Of a stretch of DNA of 64,000 bases, positions 46,986 through 60,490 are shown piece after piece (the stretch's first letter is position 1; every line of letters begins with the position of its first letter). This DNA comes from Glossina fuscipes (Eukaryota > Arthropoda > Insecta > Diptera > Glossinidae), in contig NW_023998415.1 of NCBI RefSeq assembly GCF_014805625.2, forward strand, positions 30,322,243 through 30,386,242. Direction: 5' to 3'. The position numbers and the translations under genes are program-made. The notes under the pieces are model-generated. The model was given only the letters and a program-made list of their open reading frames with translations, ran no database searches and had not been told where the DNA came from.

Positions 46986-48929
46986 TATTATCTATTGGTT
47001 ATTACATTTTACAAATGCAAAAAAAATATCGTCGGGAATCATTCTTCCATATGCGAATTTTTCCATAGGTTATGCAAAATTAAAATATTTAAATGTTAAC
47101 AATTAATCTTTTACTTAGGGAATATGCGAAAATTAAAATTTGTTAAAAGTAGGCTACAAGTACCGAAAAATGCAAATACACATACAAATGCATTTTCAAA
47201 TAAATTTAAGTTATGAAATGTGAGTGAGAAAGCAATATTCATTGCTGTATATGTCTCATATTCTTAAGTCACGTATGGTAATTAAGTTGTTTTTCGTAAA
47301 TGCAAGAAAGAAAATTGTTTTATTAAAAATTCGTCAAGTGGTTACGTGAGCCCATATCGCCCACGCACACATCACATAAATGTGAATATCATATAAAATT
47401 TATTAATTAAAATAGTTAGAGCATGTATAGATTTATCGGAGCGCATAACGAGTAGCACTTACGTAAGAGGGCAAAATGAAAACTAATGACATTTTTCGCA
47501 TAAATTTTGGAAAGCTCCGATAGCGCAACGATACACTAAACTGAATTTTTTCAACTTCTTCATTAAGTATTTCTTCTTTTTGTCAGCTAATATATACCTT
47601 CTCGCATTCAAAGCTATGCTTGAGCGATCACACATTAAAAGTATGCGTATTTGAATAGCGTAAATTTCTAAGACGATACATTAGTATGCTTATGCTGTTA
47701 ATGTCTTTCTTATTATGCTATTGTAGAAAACTTAGACAATTTGCTGCAATAAGAAAGAATTACAAAAATTTATATTCGCCTTAAGGTAAAACTGAAAAAT
47801 TTTATTAATTAAGGTCATATCACTCGATCGATTAGTACAATCTGATGCCGGAACCATTGTCGTTTAATCAACTATATGCTAACACGAGTATAGTCCACTT
47901 TAAAATAAAATGCTGTATTTAAAAGTAAAGAGAAAATTACTTACGTTAAGTGTAAATAGAACTAATTTTTATTGCTATGCTCTCCATGAGATACGCTATA
48001 TAGATATAGTGTATAGAATGTATAAAGTCAACTTTCCCATTTCAAATTATGCTCAATCAAAACTACATCTTCCGAGCAGAATTTAGTTATAGTTACGGAT
48101 TTCCTCAATGCATTTGCTATTTGTTTCTCAGTGTTGCCGTTGATAAAAGTCGACCTCTCTTTTACTGCGTTCTAAGGGGCAACACGATGCCAAATATTAA
48201 TATGTTTTGATCTTTAATAATAGCAGGTAGCTATACAAAGGATCTAAAAATCAGTTTTACAAAGCACCGCCCGCCTTAAACTTATCCAAACCAAAATCAA
48301 ATTTGATTGCTTCAAACGTTAGGAACCCGTTTGCAAGTTCAGTAATGTATTAGACTTTTCACGCACACAACATCTTTTAGTTGCCCAAGATAAATGTCTT
48401 CTGCTAACTTACTTTATAAGTTTGTTACCGTAATATCTTTTAAAGGGCCATCCCTTGATTCTTTTTACCGAGATTATCGATTTCCGCTCATGCCTTAATT
48501 TTCCGTTACGAGTTTCGCTCAATTTTAATAGGTTCGATCAATTTTTGCTCGCCAGATCTATTCTTAGGTTCGGAATAAGTTATTTGATGTTCCGCTGTTT
48601 AGGCTTCAGTTAAAAATCCTTTCCGTTCTTTCAATATTTACAAGTCGTTGGCCTCGACGTAAAGAGTGTCGGTTGTAGTTAAGCATTTACAAGAGTTAGT
48701 AATATTTTTCGCCGTAGATTCGTCCGTGTTAGACAACACAATAGTGTTGTTAACGTCGGATAATTTTCTCACTTCAGTGCAGTACAGTCGATGTTAACAC
48801 ACGATTCCCTTCCTTGCAGTTTCTAATCGACATCCATAAATCTTCCAATCGCTTATTAGTATGTAGTCGTGCTTGAAAGTTATCTTTGAAGAAAATTCCA
48901 TTTCGGCTAAACAACATTTCTCTCTCCTA
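46986..48929. other. Gene-free DNA
   Basis: No gene recognised. The right part may still belong to the copia relic (downstream part on its strand), but I see no reverse-transcriptase motif. Confidence 0.35.
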
Positions 48930-49880
48930 AAACAACGCGTATAAATCGTAACTCTCTGTCCGGGCGTAAAGTTCGTAAGGGTGGCCGAGTAAATCAGAAC
49001 TACGACTAACAAGCCAGTATACGCGGGTCCAAATCGCAATGCGTTAGAGTTTGCTTTGATCGTAGCTGTGGCGGGTGCTCAGTTGGCTCATTTTCTTCAT
49101 TTCTTCCTCTTTCTAGTCGTCGCCATGATACACAAATAGCGAACAACATCTAAATGATTGATCATTTATAATAAAAACAAAACAAAAAAAAAAAGAATAA
49201 GAAAAAGTTTAACTGTCGACTCCAGATACCCTCAGGCGCTCTCCAATTATACGATTTGAGATACCATTAACCAAATACTTAATTGTGGCTGTGGCCCAGA
49301 ATGGTTTTCTCAAATATGCACGAAATAATTGTTCTGCTCGTTTAGTACGTCTATTAAACCGTTAGGTTGGGAACCGTAGGACACACTCCGTTACTTATTT
49401 TTTTTGTCTTTTTGGGAGTATTCTCATGCAAGTGTTGACAATTTCTGCTTTGTTATCTGAACGTAGACACTTAAGGTGTTTCCCAAATTACTTCTACATC
49501 AAGGCTTGACATTCGATAAAATTTTTTATAAACTGGGCTTGGATTGGCAAGAAAACATTCAAAAACTTGACAATTAATGTCATGAGGAAGGACATGTCAT
49601 GTTAAAGGATGTAAGTTACTACCGTTAGATTTTATTTTCATAGCATAACATAGATCGGTGTTTATGATATCAAGAAATTTGCTGGCGCTAGTGCCAACCT
49701 TAAAATATTCCAATTGTTGTAATTTCTCTCGAGCGTACGCTACATAACTTGTGAAATTTTAATTCATCATCGAATGCTTTCACTTGTACGACCTTAATCG
49801 TAACTCGGCCGTGGCATTAAACGAGTAAGAACAAGATGATCGTCGACTTTCGTTAAGCCATCAAAGTACCGTTTTTATGT
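48930..49880 (-). mobile_element. Ty1/copia-type retrotransposon relic (gag end and integrase)
   Basis: On the - strand, from high to low coordinates: a gag-like piece with LTRLMPRPSYD and, in another frame, FDDELKFHKLC (about 49840-49750); then FLDIINTDLCYAMKIKSNGS (about 49680-49620), the start of a copia integrase core (LxxIHTDLCGPM type); LKCLRSDNKAEIVN (49477-49434), the second catalytic Asp region; KPFWATATIKYLVNGISNRI (about 49306-49247), matching FWAEAxxTAxYLINRxP; and PYELYARTE (about 48995), matching TPYELW. The order is correct, but frames change, stops occur and the gag-to-integrase distance is short, so it carries deletions. LTRs were not confirmed. Confidence 0.75.
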
Positions 49881-51290
49881 AAAACTTTATATCCATAATT
49901 TTCTTCCTTCTTGGAGTCATTGCACGGATTCACAGTAGACTTGCTTACAACTTTCAGAACGTATATTACATATGCAGTATTATCGATGAATAGTTTTGAA
50001 TTTTGAATCACGCGCGTAGAGACTCAATCCCACATCGTTTCTTATCCCAACTAAGCGTTTTCTCGTTGAGGACAATTTCAAGGGTCGTGTCCATATATTT
50101 TACATATATATATTTTAAAAATTTCTAAATTTGGCTAGCAAAAGCTAAACTATCATGGGCTTGATATGTTTTTTGGTTTCTCTTGCAATAATCTCATTTT
50201 GACGATATCTGACTGTACATACTTTCTTTCGCTAGCTCCCCATAAACTTATAATCACGGGATTTTCCGTATACGGAGGTTAGCCTCTCCCGGAGAATTAC
50301 GGCTTTTCCTGGACCTTATACACTAAAAGCTATGCAAATCAGCTTCTGCACCTTAATTATTAGCTAGAACTCAGTAGTATTCCATAAAAGTGTAATCCAC
50401 ACAATAAATTTGGCAGAGGTTTCTCAAGAGACCAAACCTGATAATCAATCTCATTCTGAACGTTATTACCCGTACAAATCTTTATGCCCAACTAGCAAGA
50501 AGCTGCATCTCGTTCACCTCTCACAAAGTTATTCTAATCCTAGTGACGTCCTCACCGCGAGACTCCAACTGAACCGATTATCTAGTCGAACTAGGTTTTC
50601 GTTATTGTAAGACTTTGGAGAAACGCATATTTTTTTTTTCGTTTTCCTATTTAAATAGAACTTTATGTGAGCCATAAGTGCCTTAACCTATTGCTATTGT
50701 ATATATGTGCGTAGACGAGTATTTTGCAGGATGTTTGGTGTGGAAAGAAAAAAAAAAACAATTTTATATCCATTAACCAAAAGCAAAAACAAATTTTCAT
50801 TGTCTTCATCTAGTAGTAGTCTTCATGAAGCGTAGCGCATAAAGCAAGTAAGTAAGTAAGTGTGTAAAGTAAATTTAGACTTTGAAAAAATTTTGTTTTA
50901 CGATAATATTTGCCGTGTTTTGGATGTTCTTCCGGCACATTTTTAAATTCGATCAAAAATTATAAAATGTAAAAAGTTAAAAGTTTTCATTTAAATTTTC
51001 AAGTAACTAACTTTGATCGAATCGCTACATACAAGTAATTTATACTTCAGCTTCTCTCTACAATTTCGCGTTCGATATGTAGCTGTTTTTTTTGTTTTTT
51101 GTTTTTTTTTACACGATCTTTTTACTTTCTTTTCCATTGCTTGCAAAGAAATAAGGCATAAAGCATAAGGAAGCTGTCAGGAATTGATCGTTTCATTGAC
51201 ACAAAGACAAAGCCATGAATTCGTTCATTCTATGTTAATCTCACTGAAATTATCTATGTTTGTACGATTAATTTTGGCATTTTTTATAAA
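49881..51290. other. Gene-free DNA, left part perhaps further copia debris
   Basis: An open frame at 50410-50610 (+) has mixed, protein-like codons but no recognised domain. A tandem aagtaagtaagtaagt lies near 50848. Nothing else stands out. Confidence 0.35.
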
Positions 51291-51530
51291 ATGAAGTTGC
51301 GATGGTTTGATTTTCTGTTGTTGCGATTATGGCACTTGGTGTTTGCGTACCGTCGAAAGGGTGTTTATGAAAATTGCTTTGATCACTGCACCAGACGCTA
51401 TATCTTAATGCGGGAATCGTTTGGATTATACAAAATCGCCTTCAATGATTCAATGATTTATTTGCAAAAGGCCGAAAATAGAGATCATAAATGCGATATG
51501 GGAAATGGAAGGTTAATGTGTGTTTACGTA
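51291..51530 (+). other. Open frame of uncertain status
   Basis: From ATG 51291 the first 75 or so codons look protein-like (MKLRWFDFLLLRLWHLVFAY, later RRYILMRESFGLYKIAFND) and are richer in G/C than the surroundings. After about 51520 the frame runs into TA and T simple sequence. The hydrophobic start could be a signal or anchor segment. I found no clear donor that would join it, in phase, to the exon at 63210. It may be a small gene, a first exon, or chance. Confidence 0.22.
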
Positions 51531-54496
51531 CGTACCTGTGCATATATTATATATATTGGATATGAATTATTTTCTTCACACACTTATTTTTCTTCTTTTT
51601 TTTTATTTATTTATTTATTTTTTTTTTTTTTTTTGTACTTCTAAATTCTATTCTAAAGATATTCTTTTTCACCTTGGTTACCAAACGAGTGTTTTATCGC
51701 ATATGCATTAAATAAAACAAAAGTGAAGGCGTTGTTAAGGAAAAAAAATTACATGGGCTTTGCTCCTATTAGATAGATATATTTTATAAAAATATATATA
51801 AAAATTATTATTATTATTATTTCTGTTTTTGGTTTATTTTCTTTTTTTTTTTTGTTGTTGTTGTTGTTTTTTTTCTTTTTTCTTAATTGCATTAATACCT
51901 TTGCCGTATATCATGAGAAATCTTTCGAAAAAAAAGGGGAAAAAAAAAAAAAAAACTTAAATGTTCTTGATTCCTATCTTCGGTTTCTATTTACGCACTA
52001 CAACTATAACCAAAACAGAGATAAACTTTTTTTTAAAGCTGTTATATCACAGCACGCTATTTCGCACATAAGCGTGTGCAAGCACTTTTCTCCGTATTTT
52101 CTTTAATAAATTTTAATACATTTTTGTTTTTTTTTTTTTTTTTTTTTCCATATACTAAACTCAACAAACAAATGCACGCACTGCGATGTGCATCAACTCA
52201 TCGAAAAGCGTTTCATTATTTTTACAAGAATTCGATAAAATTTGTTATTTGTTATTTATAGTTTAGATTTCAAAGATTTTGAAGAGAAATGTTTTGCAAA
52301 AATTAAAAGAAAAAACCGCTATAAGTTGAAGCAAAACCAGCTGGTAAAGAAAATTAAACACCTTTTCTTAACAGGAGGAGCCGAAAAGGACTAAACTAGA
52401 GGACTAAATAGTGGCAACGCATAAACATGAATTTTGTTAGGAAAAACAAATGGAAAAAAAACTAAAAGAATAACAAAAAAACAAAAAAAAAAAAACAAAA
52501 TACAAATAAAAAATCACTCAGTTAACAGAACAGAAACTGACTCGCAAAGTAAATGAGCATAAAAAAGCTCTTTGTGTGCTATGTTATTTAACATGTGAAG
52601 CTTTCAGCAGAAATCACAAATGAACAAAAAAAAAAAAAAAATGATTTATGAGCTCTATTCGTGACGAAAGGAAGATGAATATTCATTCATTCGAAATGTG
52701 ATTTCCACAATAAAATTGTCTTTATAATCTCAATAAACCTTCTTTGTTTATGATGAGCGCGGTCATGCTCTTTACAAATAACAAACTTGAATATATTTAC
52801 GTTATATAAAATTTTTATTTGTGTGAAATTTTTTTTTTTTTTTCTGACAATTTGTAAACGCATAGATTTAGATAAAGTTAGGTATCTTCAATTTTGACTC
52901 TAGTGTAACTTCTACGGTGAGAGAAGCGGCATTTTCTCTAATGATTTATTTTTATATCTGGACACACTTTGTTAGCCCAATTTCCGAAATGTGTGTCGAG
53001 ACCATCTTGAGATCTACTTGAAGATGTTCTAACATTTTATTAAGCTCATTGTTATGCTCATGTGGTCGAAAAAGTTATACTATGTCGGATATATGAAAGC
53101 TGCCTGCCAAGCCAACATATGAGTGGATCGATAGAGAAACGTAAGCGTGGTAAACAGCGATCTCCTTCTTCACTAATTAAATCATATCATGATCAAGGGG
53201 CTGAATTTTAGTGGCAGCTGACACGTTATAACGTATGATTATTTGTATTTCTAGCAGAGCAACCAATCCTTCACCACGTCCTACACACATTCTCCGCACG
53301 TTCAGCGTTTAATATGACTGCAGACAATTCATGTTTCAATTTGCTTAAGCTTTTGCTTTAAAAGTGATTAACTTAATTGACAATTGATAGGCATGCGACA
53401 GACAGGCTGAAGGTAGGTTTGCCTTACCTCTGTACGTACTGTGTCCAAATATTGCTTGCTTATTATCCCAAGATGCCGACAGGCGTTCGATCCATATAAT
53501 CTTCGATTGGATCAAAGCCATAATTTAATGGAGTTTGACTATGACTGATCGACCAGAAAGAGAGGATCAAAATCTCTGGCAATACATTTCGCTTACGTCG
53601 CCGATCTCTATCGAAGAATATCTTAATATGTCGGCAGTGCACTCATTCCACTCCGCATCACCGCTTACGCTTGGGACAAATGCGAGCAGAATATGAATTG
53701 CGATGGACCTCCGCCCGTTTTCCCTAAGAAAAAGATCATTTTTAATTTTTTTATTTTTTTAACACGAGTTTCTCGTCGCAAGAATGTGTCTGCGTCAACA
53801 TCTTCCAAACACTTGAGTATTACACTCGCAAAAAAGGAATACGAAATTCCAAGAAAGCGGTACAGGAGTCAAAAAGGAATACGTTTTATCATCTTTAGAT
53901 AACATATAAGCAAAGATTTCGTCTTGTAACGACTGCCTGTCAAATGACTGCTAGGAATGCATAGCGTTTTGGTTAACCCTTGACTTTACATCTGTTTTAT
54001 GACAGCGGTAATAAAGTGATGAAAACTTTAACTATTAAATTGAAAGTTAATTAAGCGACAATGTTTCTTCTCTTACTTATGAAAGAATGGAGGTGGGATT
54101 GTGTGTAATAAAAACATTTCGTACCCATTTTTTTCATAGAATGGAGGTATTACTAATTTAGCTATGCTGCTTATAATATCCGATGCAATCACAACATGCT
54201 TTTATTTAACCATTTACATATTAAGCGAAAAAATTGATTCTTTTCGGGTTGCTGCATAGCCAAGTTGTTAGGAAACTCGACTATTTAATAACCATGCCGG
54301 AGATAAGCTCTAATTACGATCGGTATGTCGTCGTAGTTATAGCGAATGCTCAAAAACTAAAGGTATAACACTTCCCGATCAGCCAACAACGACTTCCTGT
54401 ATTGACGCAGGTTCAACGAATTGAAACAAATGACTGCAATTTACAGACACAAGGTTATGAGCGCTGGTTCCTTATTAGTCTCAATAGAAATCCACC
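51531..54496. other. Gene-free AT-rich DNA
   Basis: Dense T- and A-runs between 51590 and 52650. The stretch 52850-53700 is less biased but I recognise no coding motif on either strand. Confidence 0.35.
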
Positions 54497-54665
54497 TCAG
54501 TGACCCAGTAGGCAAGAGTTTCGATTAGTAATTCAATGGTCATGGGTTCAAATCTCAAGCGCGGTAGAGTTTTTAATAAAACCGAAAGTCTTAGATGTTA
54601 GTGCTTTAAGATTTTTAGTCTTAGGATTTATTCTCTGGCCAAAATTTATAATGATAATAATAATA
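54497..54665 (+). mobile_element. SINE-like element, copy S3
   Basis: Head cccagtaggcaagagtttcg, then gtaattcaatggtcatggg, B-box-like gggttcaaatctc, body gcggtagagtttttaataaa, 'cttagatgttagtgcttta', 'ggatttattctctggcc', and an ATAATGATAATAATAATA tail. It aligns with S2 over its whole length. Confidence 0.82.
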
Positions 54666-55229
54666 GGCTCAATAGAGGAATATCTCTTCATTTATTCACC
54701 TCTTTAGCATAGAAAGAATTCGCCTATTATGAAAGCGCCTTGCGAACATCTGCCATAATACTAGTGACACGTTTTTCTGAAGAGCTGGTGAAAGTTGCAG
54801 TGTCTTAAGTATACCCATCTTATAACTCGGGTTTCACACCTCTCTCTTTATTAGTTAAATTTTAAATTAGTTAAATTTTCATTTTCAGAATGTTCTTGAA
54901 AACTGCTTGCATAACTCTTTCGCGAAAGTTTCGAGTATTTATACGAAAGTTGTATAAAAAAGTTCGTAAAGAAACACCAAGAAAGTGTTGAGGGAAAGAA
55001 ATTAAAACATTACAGTCGGACAAGGTTCACGACTTTATCTAATAAAATTATATTTTATTTCCATAGCTTTGATGAGGAGCTCTTTCAAGAGTGGGAGCTC
55101 AACGTATGAACCGGCATTGGCCAAAATTATCACAAGGCTAAACTTCTTATTAACGATCTTAATAGTGCCGTAAATGGCTACAAATTAAGCTTCTCTGCCA
55201 TGTTAAGACCACTCACTCTTCTGTAGAGT

Positions 55230-55740
55230 AGCGTCAAAGGATTAGACCTTTTTGATCCAAATTTCGTAAAATTAGTTCTCATGTCAAAGTTCTATTGTGG
55301 ACCAATTTTCATCATAAATTAAAAAAAAATTGTACTCTTTGTCCACACAAAGGTTTAATTTTCGCAGAAACAATAATATGGGAAGCGATTGAAGGAAGAA
55401 TTCAGACCAATTCAATTTGTCCACATTCATTTTTTATGACTTTTAACGAGTGCGCTAAAAATGGTGCGCTATATGCGACTATCCCGTAAAAATGATCCGA
55501 TAAAGTTCATTGTCAATAGCATTTATCTTTCGTCGGTATACCAAGTCTCGACAAAATATCTCAAAATTTGTGGCCTATAGGTGGCATACAAAAATACATG
55601 CGAACAGACGTAAAGCATAAATCGATTCCCCAAATGGCTCCGTATCGCGCGGCGTTATCGATCGATATGCTATATAAAAATCTCTTGTGTTCGGGTAAAA
55701 TTTGTCGTTTTCTTCATTATCGCACTGACGGACTTACACT
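55230..55740. repeat. Dispersed repeat R2-like copy
   Basis: tctcatgtcaaagttctatt followed by 'ccaattttcatcataaatta' matches the reverse complement of 58910-58960, and the later 'cgacaaaatatctcaaaatt...ggcctataggtgg' matches 31728-31765. It links these fragments into one longer, strongly diverged family. Confidence 0.5.
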
Positions 55741-58549
55741 TCATACAAGATAGATTTTCTGCAACCATATTTCGGGTGCTTGTTCCTAACAATACCGCTT
55801 AAGATGAATGCAAATCAAAAAAAAAAAAACAAAGAAGAAAAGTTTCTGTTTTCCACAACTGCAGAGTAAAACCAGCAAAAGAAAGTTTTGCGCATAAACG
55901 AAGAAAGGCTTTTAATGCCTTTTAATTACTTGATTAATGTCAGTTACATGAATGCATTTTATAATAAACGAGAATAAACAAAATAGAGAAATGTCTTGTT
56001 TTTGTAATGATATTCAAAGCCAAAGAAAGTTCCCACCAATGTGCAATGGCAATCTAAGCTTCTTTCTTATTTAAATTACTTGAGGGAATAAAGGGCAGAC
56101 ACAATGCAATAACAATTCAATGTTACTCAAAAGATGAAAAATAAATATACAATGCAGGGAAGTTTTTATAATTTCTGTCTATGCACATATAGTGCTGAGA
56201 ACAAAAATGATGATGAGAGCTGAGTGAAAGTGTAAACGCACTCATAACATTTAAGTAAAACTGGCAATGATGCGCTGTGTATATGATAATCGGTTTACAG
56301 TCTTTGCCTGTGAAAATGAATGAATGCATAGGAGGAGAACGTGGAAACGAAGTCAAATCGAGAGCGATATAAATGAACACTTCTCGTTGGCAACCATTCA
56401 TATATATTTTATACGCTTTACCCCAATTGTTATATCCACCACCGATGGATGGATGGATGGATGGTTGAGGGTAAACCACATAAATGTTTACTTTCAAGTG
56501 AAGATTTATTTGTATGCAGAGATTAGTCTGACGTATATAATTTGAGCAAGGGGCGTAACAAATCCGCATGCATGCTTATAAAAGCTGAAAACATCTATTC
56601 ATCAATATTTAAGCGAAAGGGAACGATCTGACCTGATCAGCCCTTGAATCATATACTAAAGGGAATAATATTTAAAATTTTCTATCTATGCTTTAAGTCA
56701 CGGAATTGGAAAGTTCTCTGCCGCCCCCCCCCCCCCGTCCCCTTTTTTTTTTTTTTTTTTTTTAATTAAGGTAAGGTAAAAGCAAAGTTTTTGCATTTTG
56801 GAGCTAATCCGGAGGAATTATTTTACCAAGTAAGCCATAAAATAGTTTCTTTCGGTTTAGCGACCTAAGCGTCAAAATCATTTTTCTATGATTAAAATTT
56901 TCATTCGAATTCGAATTTAACCCATTGAGTGACTTTTTCACTCGCTTTTAACTGTGCCCCTCAAACTGTTAGTTCAGTTATGTAACAAAAGCCACGCATT
57001 CGTTTCATATTAACGTTTATATCGGGTTTATAAAAATTATGAATATCGTAATGAACGATAGAGTTAAAGCTGAAAAGCAACTCAAGAGCATATGAATGCA
57101 TAGACCTCGTTACATTAAAAAATTGAAAATTCATTTCATAAGTTTTTAACTCCATTCATATGAAACGAAAGACTTGCGTTTACACTAAAGTGTATACCCT
57201 TGAAAGCTTTTCTCACTTAAATCTTTTGAGTTGATTGAGAAATGCTTTCATTCATCATTAATTACTACGTAAATAAATCAAAAACAGATGGCTTTTTGAA
57301 TCTCTTGTGGGCAACGAAATAGTTAATGAATTAATTTAAAAGTAATTTACTTTAAAAATCTTTTATGGAATTTAAAATAAATAATCCAATAAAATAATAG
57401 GGGACAACTTTAAGGGATTGAAAATTCCATAGGTAATGCATTTCTATTATCACTTTAGTATCGCGATCCTGGATGAAAGCAGAAGCAAGCAATTGCCTTA
57501 GGTGAGAGATCTTTCTTTTTCTCGACAGTGAAAGCAGTCTTTAAATTATATTTTCGAATCTTTCGAGTAACATCTTTTCCAACCGCTTTTCATACGAAAT
57601 GTGTAATTGATCCGCAAGAAAGCCGTGCTCGCCTGAATGCCAACTTGGAATGTGTATTACTTTAAATGCTGCTGCTCAGTTCGATTTGTGAATAAATTGC
57701 TTTAATAAGATAAAACAAAGGACTGTTGCCGGCAATTAGTCGCAATCTTTTACATTTTTTCAAACATTTTTAAATTTCTAATTTATTACAAGGCTTGGCT
57801 TGTAAAGCAATCACTTAATCAGTCAGCAGGTCGAAAGAAGAAACACGACCGTCATGTCCATAGTTGGCATATATTTCGTTGTTACAAATGCACTAATAAA
57901 TCTAATATTTTATCATCGTTTAGTGATAGCTATCAAAATACTCCCCTTTATTTCTTTTGACAATTCTTGTCAAGTTGAACTCGTGGATTCCCAGTTTAAA
58001 AGGCAAAAATAAAAAAAAAATAAAAAAAATTATAATAATATTCATTTTTTGTTAACTTTGCTAAAGCTTTTCGTATGCGTTGCTCACCAAAATGCCTACG
58101 ACGAACGCAACATCAGCTCCACATAAATGTAAAGAAATTTTCTAAAAATATAATTAACCTCCTGTATTTAGCATCATCACTATTACTGTAATAATGCGAA
58201 ATAAATTTTAAAGAAATGATTTACACATACATACATACATACATACATACATATTAAAAGATGTCTCTTGTCCTTTGACTTTAACATTCTCTATGAGAAA
58301 CATTTCGAAGTCAGTGTCTCTTATATGTGCGACGTAGTTGCTCTCTGCCATTTATGGAAGCAATGTATACGACATTTAAAAAAACAACCTAAACACTGCT
58401 CTCGATAGTAACGAACTTTTACATACTCTACGTTAACACGATTTCACGTTACTTAATTATACTTAATATTACTTAATAGTTTTTTATTAGGAAAGCTTAA
58501 AACAAAAACTCTTTTATTATACCCAATCGCTTCTGAGACAGTTTCTCAA
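55741..58549. other. Gene-free DNA with simple repeats
   Basis: Contains a (GATG)n tract at 56443-56464, a 13-bp C-run at 56724-56736 followed by a 21-bp T-run (56743-56763), and a (CATA)n tract at 58226-58252. The 148-codon open frame at 56123-56569 (-) crosses the GATG repeat and has no recognisable domain. Confidence 0.45.
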
Positions 58550-58859
58550 CTAACTTAAGCTTATCCTTCCGTCTGTCCGCTTGATGGCTGTTGTCGCGTA
58601 TATTTTATTCAACGTATAGGCAATTATCGAGAAAATTTGACGAAAATTTTGTGCATTCGCGTACTTGGCCCAACAACAAGCACTATTCAAAATGGATTGG
58701 ACAAATTCGCCTACAATGCCAAGTCATTATATAAAAAAAAAATTGCAAATTTTCACAATTTCCCAACAAAGACCACAGGATAATATAGGTCGTTCGACAT
58801 AAGAGAATTAATATAGAAAATTTGGATCGTATGAATCGATTTTTTGAATGCTCCACTGT

Positions 58860-59200
58860 ATAGCTCTTCTTACGAAAAGTAAGACTTTATATGGCAATAA
58901 AATCTAATCTTTATTATTTTATGATGAAAATTGCTCCTCAATAGTCCTTTGACATGAAAATTAAGATCACGGGGCTAGACTTTTTGGAACCGATCACATA
59001 TAACACGATTATAGAAAAGAATTTAGAAAACATCATCTCATCCCATCTAACTTTTTCACATTCGTTTAGTGGGTGAAAATAATGCTTCTCCATGCTTCTT
59101 CCATCCAATCCACCTTTAGTAAGATTTGCCGCTGAACCAAAACTTGTCAGAAGAATAAATTTGATCAGGAAATCTTTTTCAAAATTTCTATATGTAAATG
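58860..59200. repeat. Dispersed repeat R2-like copy
   Basis: ttttatgatgaaaattgctc, then 'caatagtcctttgacatgaa' is the reverse complement of the block at 55283-55320. Flanks are degraded; edges are approximate. Confidence 0.45.
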
Positions 59201-60371
59201 CAACAAATAAACAAGAAACCTGAACAGACATCAGAGAGATGGACTGACATAGAGAACTGCTTAAAAATGAATGATGAATTTATTTGAAAGAATGATGTAC
59301 ACTGAGTGTTGCATACATGAGCACATACTTAGTATATCTTTATCACAAACGAATTAAGATACAATTAGGTAACGTTGCAACAACACCCAGCTATTTTCAT
59401 GGCTCAAAGATATTTGCTACACCAACACATCCATATCTTTTCCATAAAAAAAAAAAAAAAAAAAACGGAAGCATAGTAATAATAAAACAGATGGCAGTCG
59501 AAATAATAAACTCTGTCCAAATCAAGTCTTGAGTTATAACGAACGTGACGAAACGTTCTCGTTCTCGTTTGGTGAGTATTACGTATGAGAGAAGTAATAT
59601 TTCACTTATACCGTGTCTTTAATGCGTTCAAGATCTCGTTTATGTTAATTATACTTTTTTTCGTATGCTCTTATTTAAATGGACAACTTTTTACATACAC
59701 ACAAACAATAAATGAAAAAATGTTAATTTCCATCGAGCCAACTTAACATAGTTTCATTCAGATGCATTTTCAATAGAATTCGCACCTATGCCAGAACATA
59801 TGAATCAATCAACCAACTAAAATTTCATCAAAATATCTAGAAAAAATATATAAACTGAGATTAGACGGATGAACGGATAAACAGATTTAAATCGATTTAA
59901 AAAAAAAAAAAACGCTAACGAATTGATTCCTATCCTCAACTCGTTCTAGATGTTGCGCACATTCCCACAAATTTTACATAGCCTTATCACAAGAAAACAT
60001 ATGTATGTACATAGCATTTAATTTGTGCAAATCTCAATGCACCATAAAATGTTGTCGTCAATGCTCGAGAAATGTTGTTTCAAATTTGGTAATACTGCAA
60101 ATATCATATATATATCATATTAACGAGATCATTTTCCGTTTTCTTGTTTTTGTTTTTGTTAATAATACATGATCTTGCCTTAAAAATCCTCTTATGGATT
60201 GTGTGTTACATGTTCTTACCCGTACCGGGCATAATGTACGATATAATAAATGAAAATTTAAAAAAAATTAAAAAAAAAATGGGAACAAGACAAATGTAAA
60301 ATTTCGCACATTAATCCTTGTTTCCCGATATCGCTACATGTATATATATATATATAGAGTACATAGAGATA

Positions 60372-60490
60372 TTCAAATTTCAAGTGTGGTAGAGTTTTTA
60401 ATAAAGCCGAAAGCCTTAGATGCTAGTGCTTTAAGACTTTAGTCTTAAAATTTATTCTCTGGCCAAGTTAATAATAATAATGATAATAAT
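60372..60490 (+). mobile_element. SINE-like element, copy S4 (5'-truncated)
   Basis: Begins inside the B box (ttcaaatttcaagtgtggta) and continues as S2/S3: 'agagtttttaataaagccg', 'ccttagatgctagtgcttta', 'atttattctctggcca', with an AATAATAATGATAATAAT tail. The body hairpin TTTAAGACT-tt-AGTCTTAAA is perfect in this copy. 5' truncation is typical of retroposition. Confidence 0.82.

Noticed and set aside
50410..50610. + strand open frame with protein-like codons next to the copia relic
   Set aside because: It has no ATG start, no recognised domain and no splice context. It may be old element debris, but I cannot support a gene.
56123..56569. - strand open frame of 148 codons
   Set aside because: It crosses a GATG microsatellite, has a biased composition and shows no recognisable motif.
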